DNA from: CAVYUC01 sp963783085
Lineage (GTDB): Bacteria > Bacteroidota > Bacteroidia > Bacteroidales > Prolixibacteraceae
Direction of reading: 5' to 3'
Length of the DNA stretch: 64,000 nucleotides
Assembly: GCA_963783085.1 (NCBI GenBank)
Contig: CAWAMJ010000010.1
Coordinates: forward strand, 186,001-250,000
Positions 43,459-52,465 of this stretch are shown one piece after another. The notes beneath the pieces are model-generated. The model searched no databases. It was not told the DNA's origin and worked only from the letters and a program-made list of their open reading frames with translations. The translations under genes were made by a program, and so were the position numbers. The first letter of the stretch is position 1. Every line of letters starts with the position of its first letter.

Positions 43459-45069
43459 ATGAAATCAATAATTCTGGCACTATTAGCTGTATCAATGTTT
43501 TCCGTTGTTGCTTATCCGTCTCAAAAAAATGAAGGGGGTAAGCGACCAAACATTTTGTTTGCTATATCCGACGACCAGTCGTTTGCACATACCAGTTTCG
43601 CCGGTGCAAAGTTTCTGCAAACTCCTGCTTTCGACCGTGTGGCAAAAGAAGGTGTTTATTTCACCAATTGCATTGCCGGCTCCCCGGGCTGTGCTCCGTC
43701 GAGAAGCACGATTGTAACCGGCCGTTATCAGTGGCAAAATGAACAATCCGGGCAGCACGCTTCGTCCTGGATGAAAAAGTACGTCCCGTTTGTCGACCTG
43801 CTTGATGCCAACGGATATGCTACCGGCTTAACCGGAAAAGGCGTGGCTCCTTTTCAGTATGCCCGGGATGAAAATGATTCGTTGTGGAGAAAAACAAATG
43901 CCGCAGGAATTACCCACAGCAATATCAGCTATGAAAAAGGTTCGTCTGATGATGAACGTACTGCCGGTGGAATAAGTGCAACCAATTACTTTGGAAATTT
44001 TAAATATTTTATGGAAAAGGTGCGGGGCGATAAACCCTTTTTCTTCTGGTACGGCGCACACGAACCACACCGGGGATATGAACAGGATTCCTGGAAAAGA
44101 AATAATAAGAACCCGGATGATATTAAGAAGGTGCCCGATTTTTTCCCCGATAATGCAGTCATTCGGGGAGACATGCTCGATTATGCTGTTGAAATTGAAT
44201 GGTTCGACCTGCATTTGCAGCGCATGCTAAAATACCTGGAAGATATTGGCGAACTGGAAAATACCATTGTAATTGTTACGGCTGACAATGGCATGTCATT
44301 TCCCCGGGCTAAGGCAAACGGATATGATTACGGTATTCATGTACCACTGGCGGTTCGTTTTCCCAAAGATTTTCCAGGTGGCCGCATTGTGGACGACCCG
44401 GTCGGCTTTGCAGATTTAGCCCCAACTATTTTGGAAATTACCAAAACCAGTCCTAAAGGAATGTTGCCCATGTCCGGGGAGAGTATCCTGAAGATTCTTG
44501 AAGCGAAAAAACAGGGAATCGTCGAACCATCGAAAAAGTATGTGTTTTCAGGTCGCGAACGACATTCTTCTTCGCGCTATAAAAACCGGGGCTATCCGCA
44601 GCGAATGATTCGCAGCAAAGATTTTCTTTACATCTGGAACATGAAACCGGAACGCTGGCCGGCGGGAGCACCACAACGAATTAAACCGGGAACGACCGAT
44701 GAACTGTTGCCCATGTATGGAATTGACGAAAATGGAATACACCATTCCGACTGGGCTTTTACGGATATCGACGCAGCGCCAACTAAATCGTATATCATCG
44801 AACATCATAACGACCCTGATGTCCGGCCCTATTTTGAATGGGCAGTCGCTAAAAGGCCCGAAGTAGAATTCTTTGACGTTAAAAATGACCCGTACTGTTT
44901 ACACAACCTGGCTGGAAATCCGGAATATGCCAAAGTTGAAAAAGCGATGAAAAATGCGTTAATGAATGAATTGGTAAAAACGAAAGATCCTCGGGTAGTT
45001 GGACCGGATAAGGAAGTGTTTGATTCTTACCTGCGTTACAGTCCTATGCGGGAATTTCCGAAGCCTTAA
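43459..45069 (+). CDS. S1-family sulfatase 2
   Basis: A 536-residue exported sulfatase. Signal peptide about 1-20; metal-binding SDDQ at 38-41; formylglycine motif C78-A-P-S-R82 followed by STIVTGRY; second metal site VTADNG (about 275). Unlike the first sulfatase it has the canonical CxPSR form. The two differ in length and surrounding sequence and so probably cut different sulfate positions. A 92-base AT-rich gap separates them; the metallophosphoesterase starts five bases after this stop. Confidence 0.92.
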   Translation: MKSIILALLAVSMFSVVAYPSQKNEGGKRPNILFAISDDQSFAHTSFAGAKFLQTPAFDRVAKEGVYFTNCIAGSPGCAPSRSTIVTGRYQWQNEQSGQHASSWMKKYVPFVDLLDANGYATGLTGKGVAPFQYARDENDSLWRKTNAAGITHSNISYEKGSSDDERTAGGISATNYFGNFKYFMEKVRGDKPFFFWYGAHEPHRGYEQDSWKRNNKNPDDIKKVPDFFPDNAVIRGDMLDYAVEIEWFDLHLQRMLKYLEDIGELENTIVIVTADNGMSFPRAKANGYDYGIHVPLAVRFPKDFPGGRIVDDPVGFADLAPTILEITKTSPKGMLPMSGESILKILEAKKQGIVEPSKKYVFSGRERHSSSRYKNRGYPQRMIRSKDFLYIWNMKPERWPAGAPQRIKPGTTDELLPMYGIDENGIHHSDWAFTDIDAAPTKSYIIEHHNDPDVRPYFEWAVAKRPEVEFFDVKNDPYCLHNLAGNPEYAKVEKAMKNALMNELVKTKDPRVVGPDKEVFDSYLRYSPMREFPKP

Positions 45070-45073
45070 TACG

Positions 45074-45925
45074 ATGAAATTAGTGAAAATTTTAATTGCA
45101 CTGCTTTTCCTGGGTTTGACACCGGTACTTTCGCGGGCTCAGGAAGACAAAAAAGAGGAACCCTGGTTTTTTTTCCAGATCACAGACCCGCAGTTTGGAA
45201 TGTTTGAAAAAAATAATGGTTTTGATAAGGAAACTGTTTTATATGAAAAAGCGGTTGCTGAAATCAATCGTTTAAAACCTGATTTTGTGGTTATCACCGG
45301 AGATTTTGTGAACGACAGGAACGATACAGCACAACTTGCGGAATTTAAAAGAATAACGGCGAAAATAAGCTCTGAAATACCGGTTTATTATACGCCTGGA
45401 AATCATGATGTTGGAAACGAACCTGACGAACAAAGTATAAAAACCTACATAAAAAATTATGGTTACGACAAATTTTCCTTTACACATAAAGGTGCTTTGT
45501 TCATTGGGATCAATTCCAGTGTAATCAAAAATAATTTACATAAAACGGAACGAAATCAATTCAAGTGGTTAAAAGAAACACTGGCAGGAAATGATAATGC
45601 ACAACATATTATTGTGTTTTGTCATTATCCGTTTTTTATTCATTCAGCCGATGAGCCGGAATCCTATTCAAATATAAAGCCCGGCAAACGAAAAAAATAC
45701 CTTTCTCTTTTCAGAAGAAATAATGTAGACGCTGTATTTTCAGGGCATCTTCATAAAAATGCCGCTGCTGAATTTAAAGGTATCCGGTTGATTACTACAA
45801 GCGCAGCAGGAAAACCTTTGGGCGACGCACCGTCAGGTTTCAGGATTGTGAAGGTTTTAAACAGTCAGATTAAACATGAATATTTTGGATTGGATGAGAT
45901 TCCGGAGAAGGTCACCTTAGATTAA
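45074..45925 (+). CDS. Exported calcineurin-like metallophosphoesterase
   Basis: A 283-residue protein with a signal peptide (about 1-22). Dimetal motifs are in order: ITDPQ (D38), GDFVND (about 76-81), GNHD (about 112-115), FCHYPFF (about 184) and GHLH (about 226-229). The ATG at 45074 is chosen because upstream codons in this frame lie inside the sulfatase gene. It is probably cotranscribed with the sulfatase and would hydrolyse a phosphoester in the periplasm, perhaps on the same polymer; the substrate is unknown. Confidence 0.9.
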   Translation: MKLVKILIALLFLGLTPVLSRAQEDKKEEPWFFFQITDPQFGMFEKNNGFDKETVLYEKAVAEINRLKPDFVVITGDFVNDRNDTAQLAEFKRITAKISSEIPVYYTPGNHDVGNEPDEQSIKTYIKNYGYDKFSFTHKGALFIGINSSVIKNNLHKTERNQFKWLKETLAGNDNAQHIIVFCHYPFFIHSADEPESYSNIKPGKRKKYLSLFRRNNVDAVFSGHLHKNAAAEFKGIRLITTSAAGKPLGDAPSGFRIVKVLNSQIKHEYFGLDEIPEKVTLD

Positions 45926-45989
45926 ATCCCTTACGATTTTGTTTCACATGCCGCAACAGACGTTGAACCGGGGCTTTTAAGTTCCGGCA

Positions 45990-46019
45990 AAAAAAAGCTG
46001 TCCGGTATTTCCGGACAGC
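45990..46019 (-). terminator. Intrinsic terminator of the DUF4382 gene
   Basis: Perfect 9-base arms (45997-46005 and 46011-46019) with a 5-base loop and a run of T on the minus strand immediately after, a textbook terminator for the leftward gene. Confidence 0.85.
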
Positions 46020-46078
46020 CTCTACTCCTTAATGATACAAGAAACTGAATCCGTAAATTCAATTCTTGTGAAGATGAC

Positions 46079-47038
46079 CTATATAATTCCCAAAACATTG
46101 ATGTTTACTTCAACTGTGGACTCAGATGAAACGCTGATATCATTTAGCAGAATTTCGGAAATCACACTTTTAACATCAAGCAAGGCTTTAAAATCTGATT
46201 CTCCATCGTTTTTTTGCCCATAGGAAGCGACATGTATTTCATAATCTCCTTCCTCTAAAAATGCAAGCGTATAACTTCCGTCATCGGCTACTTTTGCGCT
46301 GGTAACGGCATTCCCAAAAAGTACAGCCGTATTTTCTCCACCCTGCATTTCAGCAGACGCATCAAATTCTCCTTTTCTGTAGGCAAACACGTAAAGCTCA
46401 TCATTGGTATCGAATGTGCCGGTAACATTTCCCTGTATTTCACCGGAATTTTCTTCCTGAACAATACGAAGCGCATTTTGCATTTCCGATTCAGCAACAA
46501 AAGTATATTCTGTGTCTGTTGAACTATCATCCTCACGGGCAACTGCTTTGCGTAAATCAAAATCGATCACCCAGGTGCTTTGTGATTGCGCGTCAACTTT
46601 AATATCATTTGTGAAAGAAAGTTCCGGTTGAGTGTTCGATTGCTTTTGCAGATTATGTTTTTTATTATCATCCGTTAAAACGTAACATCCCGGAGAATTA
46701 CCCGATTCATCGGTTTCATAATCAAGCACCAGTGAGATTGAATTGTAGGTTTTTGCTTCTACATCTTCATTCATCAGGATTTTTGCATCGCCCTGCCGGT
46801 AAGCCGAAATTTCTATGGTCTGCCTCGTAAATCCCTCTATCGGTTTACCATCTAATTTAATTTCGGAAACAGTAACAAAGGTTCCCTGAATGTTGGCATC
46901 ATCCGACGGGGCATCCGTTAATTTTATTGCCAGCTTTCCGGTTTGATTCACACCTTCTTCATCATCTTTGGAACATTGGATAAATAGTGTTGAAAATAAT
47001 ACGATTGCTGAAATAAATAATCCATTTTTTACATTCAT
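46079..47038 (-). CDS. DUF4382-type lipoprotein
   Basis: A 319-residue lipoprotein: signal ending LFIQC (C22), an acidic start to the mature protein, then a DUF4382-like domain (GKLAIKLTDAPSDDANIQGTFVTVSEIKLDG is the recognisable opening, about residues 33-63). A carboxypeptidase-regulatory-like beta domain (GEIQGNVTGTF, DGSYTLAFLEEGDYEIHV) forms the C-terminal third. The start MNVKNG at 47038 is chosen for its signal peptide; the open frame extends 26 residues further without sense. Function unknown; probably on the periplasmic or outer surface. Confidence 0.8.
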   Translation of the reverse strand: MNVKNGLFISAIVLFSTLFIQCSKDDEEGVNQTGKLAIKLTDAPSDDANIQGTFVTVSEIKLDGKPIEGFTRQTIEISAYRQGDAKILMNEDVEAKTYNSISLVLDYETDESGNSPGCYVLTDDNKKHNLQKQSNTQPELSFTNDIKVDAQSQSTWVIDFDLRKAVAREDDSSTDTEYTFVAESEMQNALRIVQEENSGEIQGNVTGTFDTNDELYVFAYRKGEFDASAEMQGGENTAVLFGNAVTSAKVADDGSYTLAFLEEGDYEIHVASYGQKNDGESDFKALLDVKSVISEILLNDISVSSESTVEVNINVLGII

Positions 47039-47562
47039 AACTTTCTTTTTTAGTTTACGACTTTTGAATTTATTACAATCAGTTCCCGGCCCGTTACGTG
47101 CATAACGAACAAGCAACTTTCCAGATAATTGGTCTGGATTTTCTAATATCTAAATTGTTTTATTATTTGTGTCTGTACGGTTACCGTTTGCATTTGCGGG
47201 ATGTTCAGCGTTTTGCACGTATTCTTCAAAAGTAGAATTTTCTTTTTTATTTTTAGACTTGCCATAGTTGGATTTATTTTTTTCGGAGATAAAAATGCCA
47301 ACTTACGTGCCATAAATGGTATCGAGTTCAGAATGAAGTGTTTAACGAGTCGGAAGCCAAGGAGCAGTTATCGTTTTGAAAGTATTTTATCAAAATGATA
47401 ATACGAATCCTTCGGAACATCAAAAATTATATATTTTTTGTTCAAACGCAGCAAAGCTTTTCTCTCAAATGGAGAAAAGCTTTGCTGCGTTTAATCCTGA
47501 TTGGCTGTTCATAGAAAGCGGAACAAACGGTTCTTTCCATGAGTTGTCAAAACCGATAATAA
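47039..47562. other. Intergenic region with long hairpin
   Basis: About 520 bases between two leftward genes. It contains the promoter region of the DUF4382 gene and a long perfect hairpin (47444-47492). Short open frames here have no recognisable content. Nothing else was identified. Confidence 0.55.
47444..47492 (-). terminator. Long perfect hairpin, likely terminator
   Basis: Arms of 21 bases (47444-47464 and 47472-47492) are exact reverse complements around a 7-base loop. It lies 70 bases beyond the stop of the leftward C70-like gene and probably ends its transcript; the T run is short. Confidence 0.65.
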
Positions 47563-48720
47563 CTACGCCCCCATAGTATCATCGAATTCTCCTATTTGTC
47601 GTTTTTCTTTCTGAAGCAGTTCCAAAAATTCCTTTGAGGTATAAACGGTATTGGGTTTTATATGATGATAATCGAACCGCGGCAGCACGGATATCAGGTC
47701 TTCTGTTCTGTCGGAATAATTTAGCCACACCGCTTCCATGTTTAATGCCGGAATGCGAATCATTCTCAGTTCGCCTACCGATTTGTTCCGTTTATTTGCC
47801 AGCTTTAATCGCGACATTGAGCTATCCATCTGTTCAAAAAAACTTTTGTTGGCATTCATCTGAATCAACTCCGGGTTTTCTTCATTTAAACCAACTTCAT
47901 AAAATGCAACCGGAGCTTTTTCCTTGATCTCGAGCACCCTTAATGAAGATGGGTTTGCCGGGAGTTTAATTCCTTCTTTGATTTCATTTAAACCGATATT
48001 GTAAACGTAATGCGGCACCGTAAGATTTTTATGGATCAAATCACGCACTGATTCAACTTTTTCGCCGTAAACATTCAGCAACGGCCGAACTTCAGGAATT
48101 GGTTTCAGAAGGGCCGGATTGAAAACTAAATCTTTAAACCACATAAAGTAGAAATATTTTTTAGTGAAATAAGTGTGGGTCCAGGTGCCGCTTCCCTGGT
48201 AATTGGTTGCAAACTGATTGTAGGTTAATGTGCTTTTCCCGTAAATCGGGTCGTCGATATGAAGATATTCGGTTCCTGCCGATTTTGAAACGCCATGGAT
48301 TACCATAAAATGACCGCCACCATTGTTCCATCCAATTCTGGCGCCAACAACCAGGCCCTTTTCCAATTCCTGCTTAATTTGGTTCCAGGTAATCGTGCCG
48401 CCCTGGTAACTTACGAAGTTGTTCGTCCGTGTCAAAGCCTTGTCGAGGTACCAGGGAACATTGCAGCCCGATGGGAGCGGAGTGTCGCAACACGATTTAT
48501 CCAATTCCTGACTGGCAACTTTGCACTGCGTCCACGGACTGAAAATGGAATAAAATTTCGAAACACTTTTTGAAGTTGCCGCCCAGCACCAGTTGGATTG
48601 TGTCTGCAATTCCATATCAAACGAAAGTACCAGCGAAGAATACAGCCAGTCGAAAATACGATAATCAAGAATGAGTTGATTGGTGATTTTGTTTTCCAGA
48701 ACAAGTTCCTTGTAAGCCAT
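47563..48720 (-). CDS. Papain-like cysteine peptidase (C70/AvrRpt2-like)
   Basis: A 385-residue protein. The N-terminal half is a papain-like fold with Q41, C45 (SNWCWAATS), H137 (GGGHFMVIHG) and D156 or D157 (HIDDPIYG), plus the cysteine-rich CCDTPLPSGCN segment usual in C70-type bacterial proteins. The C-terminal half (about 190-385) matches nothing I recognise. The start at 48720 (MAYKEL) is chosen because the 16 upstream residues look like spurious translation. No signal peptide is visible. Substrate and role are unknown; possible secreted effector or self-processing enzyme. Confidence 0.75.
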   Translation of the reverse strand: MAYKELVLENKITNQLILDYRIFDWLYSSLVLSFDMELQTQSNWCWAATSKSVSKFYSIFSPWTQCKVASQELDKSCCDTPLPSGCNVPWYLDKALTRTNNFVSYQGGTITWNQIKQELEKGLVVGARIGWNNGGGHFMVIHGVSKSAGTEYLHIDDPIYGKSTLTYNQFATNYQGSGTWTHTYFTKKYFYFMWFKDLVFNPALLKPIPEVRPLLNVYGEKVESVRDLIHKNLTVPHYVYNIGLNEIKEGIKLPANPSSLRVLEIKEKAPVAFYEVGLNEENPELIQMNANKSFFEQMDSSMSRLKLANKRNKSVGELRMIRIPALNMEAVWLNYSDRTEDLISVLPRFDYHHIKPNTVYTSKEFLELLQKEKRQIGEFDDTMGA

Positions 48721-48878
48721 TGGTTCTAATTTTAAGGTTATACAATGAAATAAAACAAAACAGAACAAATTTTTAGCGGCAATATCTGTTGTTTAATATA
48801 CAAAAAACCAATTGCTTGTACAATTTTTATTGATTTTGCACCCAATGACAAGACTTGCCTGTCGGATTTTTTTTTTAA

Positions 48879-49079
48879 TTATTCCTCTTCATATTTTATA
48901 ACCTTTACAGGGCAAATTTTGGCTGCGCTTTTTATCCCTTGTTCATTGGCAATGAAATCGGCGTCATCTTCAATAAAAGATTCTCCGAAATCATCCAGCC
49001 CAAACACCTGGGGACAAACTTCATTACAATATCCTGCTGCAATACACCCGGCTTCAATGTATACTTTTTTAATGCTCAT
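48879..49079 (-). CDS. Single-cluster ferredoxin, Ala at second ligand
   Basis: A 66-residue ferredoxin with C12, C18, C22 and C56. In the common CxxCxxC spacing the second ligand position, residue 15, is alanine here. With only three cysteines in the motif plus C56 the protein may carry a [3Fe-4S] cluster, with C56 as the remaining ligand. It is a close paralogue of the next ferredoxin, sharing the KYEEE end. Probably a soluble electron carrier; partner unknown. Confidence 0.88.
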   Translation of the reverse strand: MSIKKVYIEAGCIAAGYCNEVCPQVFGLDDFGESFIEDDADFIANEQGIKSAAKICPVKVIKYEEE

Positions 49080-49191
49080 TCGCTTTAAAAGTTAATTCAG
49101 AACTTGTTATAAAAGTGATAGCAGACACAGATGCCTGCGCCTGCTTTCTGAAAAAAATCGGTGGAAACAGATGTACTTCAATCCGTTGAAA

Positions 49192-49392
49192 TTATTCTTC
49201 CTCGTATTTAATAATTTCCACCGGGCATTGTTCCGATGCATCTTTAATACCGTCTTCGTAATCATTAAAATTGACACCGTCTTTTACATAAGCTTCTCCG
49301 TTGTCGTCCAAACCAAATACTTCAGGGCAAAGCTCATTGCAGATTCCGTCCGCGATACAACCTTCTTCTATCCAAACTTTTTTAATAGCCAT
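49192..49392 (-). CDS. Single-cluster ferredoxin, Asp at second ligand
   Basis: A 66-residue ferredoxin with C12, D15, C18, C22 and C56. Aspartate at the second position is the arrangement known from Pyrococcus furiosus ferredoxin, where Asp coordinates a [4Fe-4S] cluster that can convert to [3Fe-4S]. It is the tandem paralogue of the neighbouring gene, and the two differ at exactly this residue. A flavoprotein reductase gene lies nearby (50118-50783), though on its own transcript. Confidence 0.9.
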   Translation of the reverse strand: MAIKKVWIEEGCIADGICNELCPEVFGLDDNGEAYVKDGVNFNDYEDGIKDASEQCPVEIIKYEEE

Positions 49393-49574
49393 AATTAATT
49401 TTTTTTTTAATGTTTATCGAATTAAAATTTCAGTGTCTGAAAAAAACGTTTCAAGTTACAAATTTATGTTGTAATTCGTAAAAAGTTATTTAACAAAACC
49501 TGTCTCTATTTCAGGGAATAAAACTTTTACAATTACTGCTTGTTTGGGTAGTATTATTTAAAAAAGCTTACAAA

Positions 49575-50111
49575 ATGAAAAAATATCTGTTAACATTCAG
49601 TTTCATTATTTTGGCGACAGTCATTTTTGCACAGAATTCTTTCTATGAATTTTCGGTGGATGACATTGAAGGCCGTAATTTCGATTTTTCAAGTTTGAAA
49701 GGCAAAAAAGTGCTGGTTGTTAATACTGCATCGAAGTGCGGGTTTACACCTCAGTACGAACAATTGCAGTGGTTGTATGACAATTATGGCGGCGAAAATT
49801 TTATTATCATTGGGTTTCCGGCGAATAATTTTGCCAACCAGGAACCGGGATCGAACAGTGAAATTGAGCAGTTTTGCCAGAAAAATTACGGCGTTACGTT
49901 TCCCATGATGTCGAAAATATCAGTAAAGGGCGACGATATGCATCCCGTTTACCAGTGGCTGACCACCAAAAATAAAAATGGTGTTATGGATTCCGAAGTG
50001 AAATGGAATTTCCAGAAATACCTTGTCAATGAAAAAGGTGATTTGGTTGCTGTGTACGAATCAAAAGTAAAACCCGATGATAAAAGAATAATCGACTGGA
50101 TAAAGAACTGA
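49575..50111 (+). CDS. Glutathione-peroxidase-family thiol peroxidase
   Basis: A 178-residue exported peroxidase (signal peptide about 1-19). The peroxidatic cysteine is C55 (SKCGFTPQY), with NFANQEPG (Q of the catalytic tetrad near 90) and WNFQKYL (W and N near 145). Bacterial members generally use thioredoxin rather than glutathione. The family's usual resolving-cysteine position is not obvious beyond the C at about 101. It would reduce hydroperoxides in the periplasm. Confidence 0.92.
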   Translation: MKKYLLTFSFIILATVIFAQNSFYEFSVDDIEGRNFDFSSLKGKKVLVVNTASKCGFTPQYEQLQWLYDNYGGENFIIIGFPANNFANQEPGSNSEIEQFCQKNYGVTFPMMSKISVKGDDMHPVYQWLTTKNKNGVMDSEVKWNFQKYLVNEKGDLVAVYESKVKPDDKRIIDWIKN

Positions 50112-50117
50112 ACTGCG

Positions 50118-50783
50118 TTACATACTTACATTTACCACTTCATCGCTGGCGCCAAGCTCTTTTAAATACCGTTGTATGTCTTCGGAAAAATCATCTGGTC
50201 CGCATATATAAAATGGCTGGTTGAAATCGGAAATGTTTTTTTCAAGAAATTCCTTGTCGATTCGCCCGTACAGGTGCGGATTCTTTTTTTCGCGCGTCAG
50301 CACCGTTACAAAATTGTTCCCAAGTATTTTGCTGAATTCTTCCCGGTGAAAAATATCTTTTTCGGTTTTGTTTGAAAAGTAAAGATAACTGTTGCCAGTT
50401 TCGCCGGTAATGTGCATTTGCCTGAGCAGTGCAATAAAGGGAGTTACACCCGTACCACCGGCAATAAAAACTCCCTCTCCTTTATTTTTGAAAGTATCAA
50501 ATGGCTCAGTAATCCAAAAATGATCGCCCACACTGAGATTGGAAAACGCCAGCGTAATTCCATCGTGTTCTTTGTAAACTTTGAAGGTGAGTTCAAGATC
50601 ATCCTCGCTGCTTAAGCTGGTTAAGGTAAACGGCGACCATTTATCTTTAAAATCAGGGCCTTCAGGACTGGCCTCAATAGCTTGTCCGGCAACAAAAGAA
50701 AAGCCTTCCGGGCGTTCGAACCTAAAACGAACAACGTCATGTGTCAACCAATCTTTATGAAGAATTTTAACACGATGTTTCAT
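50118..50783 (-). CDS. FAD/NAD(P)-binding ferredoxin-reductase-like oxidoreductase
   Basis: A 221-residue flavoprotein of the ferredoxin-NADP reductase superfamily, with no iron-sulfur domain. The FAD-binding barrel includes WSPFTLTSLS (about 50-59). The nucleotide domain has GVFIAGGTGVTPFIALLRQM (about 104-123) and FYICGPDDF (about 191-199). It probably shuttles electrons between NAD(P)H and a small carrier; the paralogous ferredoxins about 0.7 kb away are plausible partners, an inference from proximity only. Confidence 0.88.
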   Translation of the reverse strand: MKHRVKILHKDWLTHDVVRFRFERPEGFSFVAGQAIEASPEGPDFKDKWSPFTLTSLSSEDDLELTFKVYKEHDGITLAFSNLSVGDHFWITEPFDTFKNKGEGVFIAGGTGVTPFIALLRQMHITGETGNSYLYFSNKTEKDIFHREEFSKILGNNFVTVLTREKKNPHLYGRIDKEFLEKNISDFNQPFYICGPDDFSEDIQRYLKELGASDEVVNVSM

Positions 50784-51132
50784 AATCGAAGTATTTAATC
50801 AAGCTATATAAACATGTCGGTATCTATTCCATGAAACAAGAAATTAGCTGGTTTTGTTAAAATTTTTTGGATGTTTGACTGAAAATGAAGTTAAAAACCC
50901 CACAAAGAAAGAAGGAGGCTCAATAGCCCCCTTCCCAAATGTTAACCCCCAAACACACAATATGGGAAGAACTCCCATAAGCATAACAAATATAAATAAA
51001 AAATTTTTGAAATCCAATAACATAAGGGGCATGCTTTTATGATTTAAAAACAGCAAAAGTTATTTTATCAAAGGCTAACAATAAAGATATTAAGTTCGTA
51101 TGCTTACAAAATGAACTTAAAATCAGCTAAAA
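50784..51132. other. Intergenic region with unexplained structured segment
   Basis: About 350 bases between divergent genes. A stretch at about 50854-51056 is open on both strands and contains a perfect 7-base hairpin (tatggga 50961-50967, tcccata 50973-50979) and ggaggct/agccccc complementarity near 50911-50930. Neither translated strand looks like a real protein. It could be a dispersed non-coding repeat or an old insertion remnant. Confidence 0.5.
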
Positions 51133-52326
51133 ATGAAAACTTATGTAACCGCAGCTATTTTCGCACTCATCTTCATTCCTGGTGTCCTTTCTGCACAGAG
51201 TTGGAATATCGAGTGGGAACAGAATCTGAAAAAGTCGAATTTCGATACATTTACTGATGTTGTTGAAGGAACCGACGGAATGGTCACCATACTGGGCTCT
51301 ACTATCCCCCCGGGAAAAGCAGATATGGATATCTGGTTGGTTCGTATGAATGCAGCCGGGCAGTTGTTATGGGCTAAAACCTACGGTACCGAAAATAATG
51401 ATTATCCGTCGCGCCTGATGTTGCTGCCGGACAACACGAGCATTTGTACCGGAAAAATTGAAAATGGCAAGGAAGTATTTAAAGCATTTATCCTCAAGAC
51501 GGATGAAAGCGGCAACGAAGTATGGAAAAAAGAATTCGATGCTGGTACAGGTTGTTTTTTCGACGATATCGCATTAGCTGAAAATCAGAACTTTATTGTG
51601 GCAGGAACAAAAAAGCAAGACGTGAATTCACAAGTCATTTGGCTCATAAAATTTGATCCCACCGGTGAAATTATCTGGGAAAAAACATTCGGAGAAGGTA
51701 ACATAGCGTGTTCAAAATCATTAAAATCATTGCCTGACGGAAGTTTTATATTGGCCGGACAAATTACTTCTGCGGGTGAAACCAATTCAAAAATCTGGCT
51801 GTTAAGGTTCAATGAAAACGGCGATGCCATCTGGGACAATAAATTACGTTCAGATGGCCGCAATGAATGGCCTGAATGTGTTTGTTGCTCGCCCGACAAT
51901 AATTTAATGGTTGTTGGCTGGTCAGGCAAAAGCATGGATGATAACGATGCCGAAAATGCAGTTTTTGATTTTGATTTGCTGATAACGAAAATATCTCCGG
52001 AAGGAAAGGTGGTTTGGACGAGCAACATCGACAGCGAAGGTTCTGAAGGTGGAAATGCAATCGCCATACGTCCGGATGGCAAAATCCTGCTTGCCGGTAA
52101 AAAAGAAACTTCATTCCTTGGCAGGATTGGTTCCTGGCTTTTGCTGGCCGACGAAAATGGTAAAATATTAAGTGAAAACGTAATGCCTTACCGGTTTGGC
52201 AAAGACCAGGCTGCGCGAATAATCAATTCCACCGACGGCGGCTTTATTGTAATCGGTCCCGGGAAAATAGATGCACAGAATGGCAACATTGAAGCCTGGA
52301 TTAAAAAATATAAACCTGTGATGTAA
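51133..52326 (+). CDS. Exported beta-propeller-like repeat protein
   Basis: A 397-residue protein with a signal peptide (about 1-20). About seven repeats of roughly 50 residues follow, each built around an IWL(V/I/L)(R/K)F-N-x-x-G-x-x-x-W motif (MDIWLVRMNAAGQLLW, VIWLIKFDPTGEIIW, KIWLLRFNENGDAIW and others). This architecture suggests a seven-bladed propeller. There is no C-terminal sorting domain, lipobox or catalytic motif. The role is unknown; binding or scaffold function in the periplasm or outside is possible. Confidence 0.75.
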   Translation: MKTYVTAAIFALIFIPGVLSAQSWNIEWEQNLKKSNFDTFTDVVEGTDGMVTILGSTIPPGKADMDIWLVRMNAAGQLLWAKTYGTENNDYPSRLMLLPDNTSICTGKIENGKEVFKAFILKTDESGNEVWKKEFDAGTGCFFDDIALAENQNFIVAGTKKQDVNSQVIWLIKFDPTGEIIWEKTFGEGNIACSKSLKSLPDGSFILAGQITSAGETNSKIWLLRFNENGDAIWDNKLRSDGRNEWPECVCCSPDNNLMVVGWSGKSMDDNDAENAVFDFDLLITKISPEGKVVWTSNIDSEGSEGGNAIAIRPDGKILLAGKKETSFLGRIGSWLLLADENGKILSENVMPYRFGKDQAARIINSTDGGFIVIGPGKIDAQNGNIEAWIKKYKPVM

Positions 52327-52465
52327 AATAAAATACTGTTCAGATTGAACGTTTAAATAGCTTAAAATACCACGATATTTTTTTATCTTGTCGAATAAAA
52401 CTGAAAGAAGTTGCAATAAACTGCCTTCAATATTCAGTTTTTTTATTTCATAAAAAAATAAACAA

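Noticed and set aside
47092..47107. attC-like integron site at the cgttacgtgcataacg motif
   Set aside because: Only a short palindrome; no second paired core site, no cassette array and no integrase.
50844..51056. Small membrane protein on the minus strand
   Set aside because: Hydrophobic but overlapping an equally long plus-strand frame, with no start context or conservation that I can recognise.
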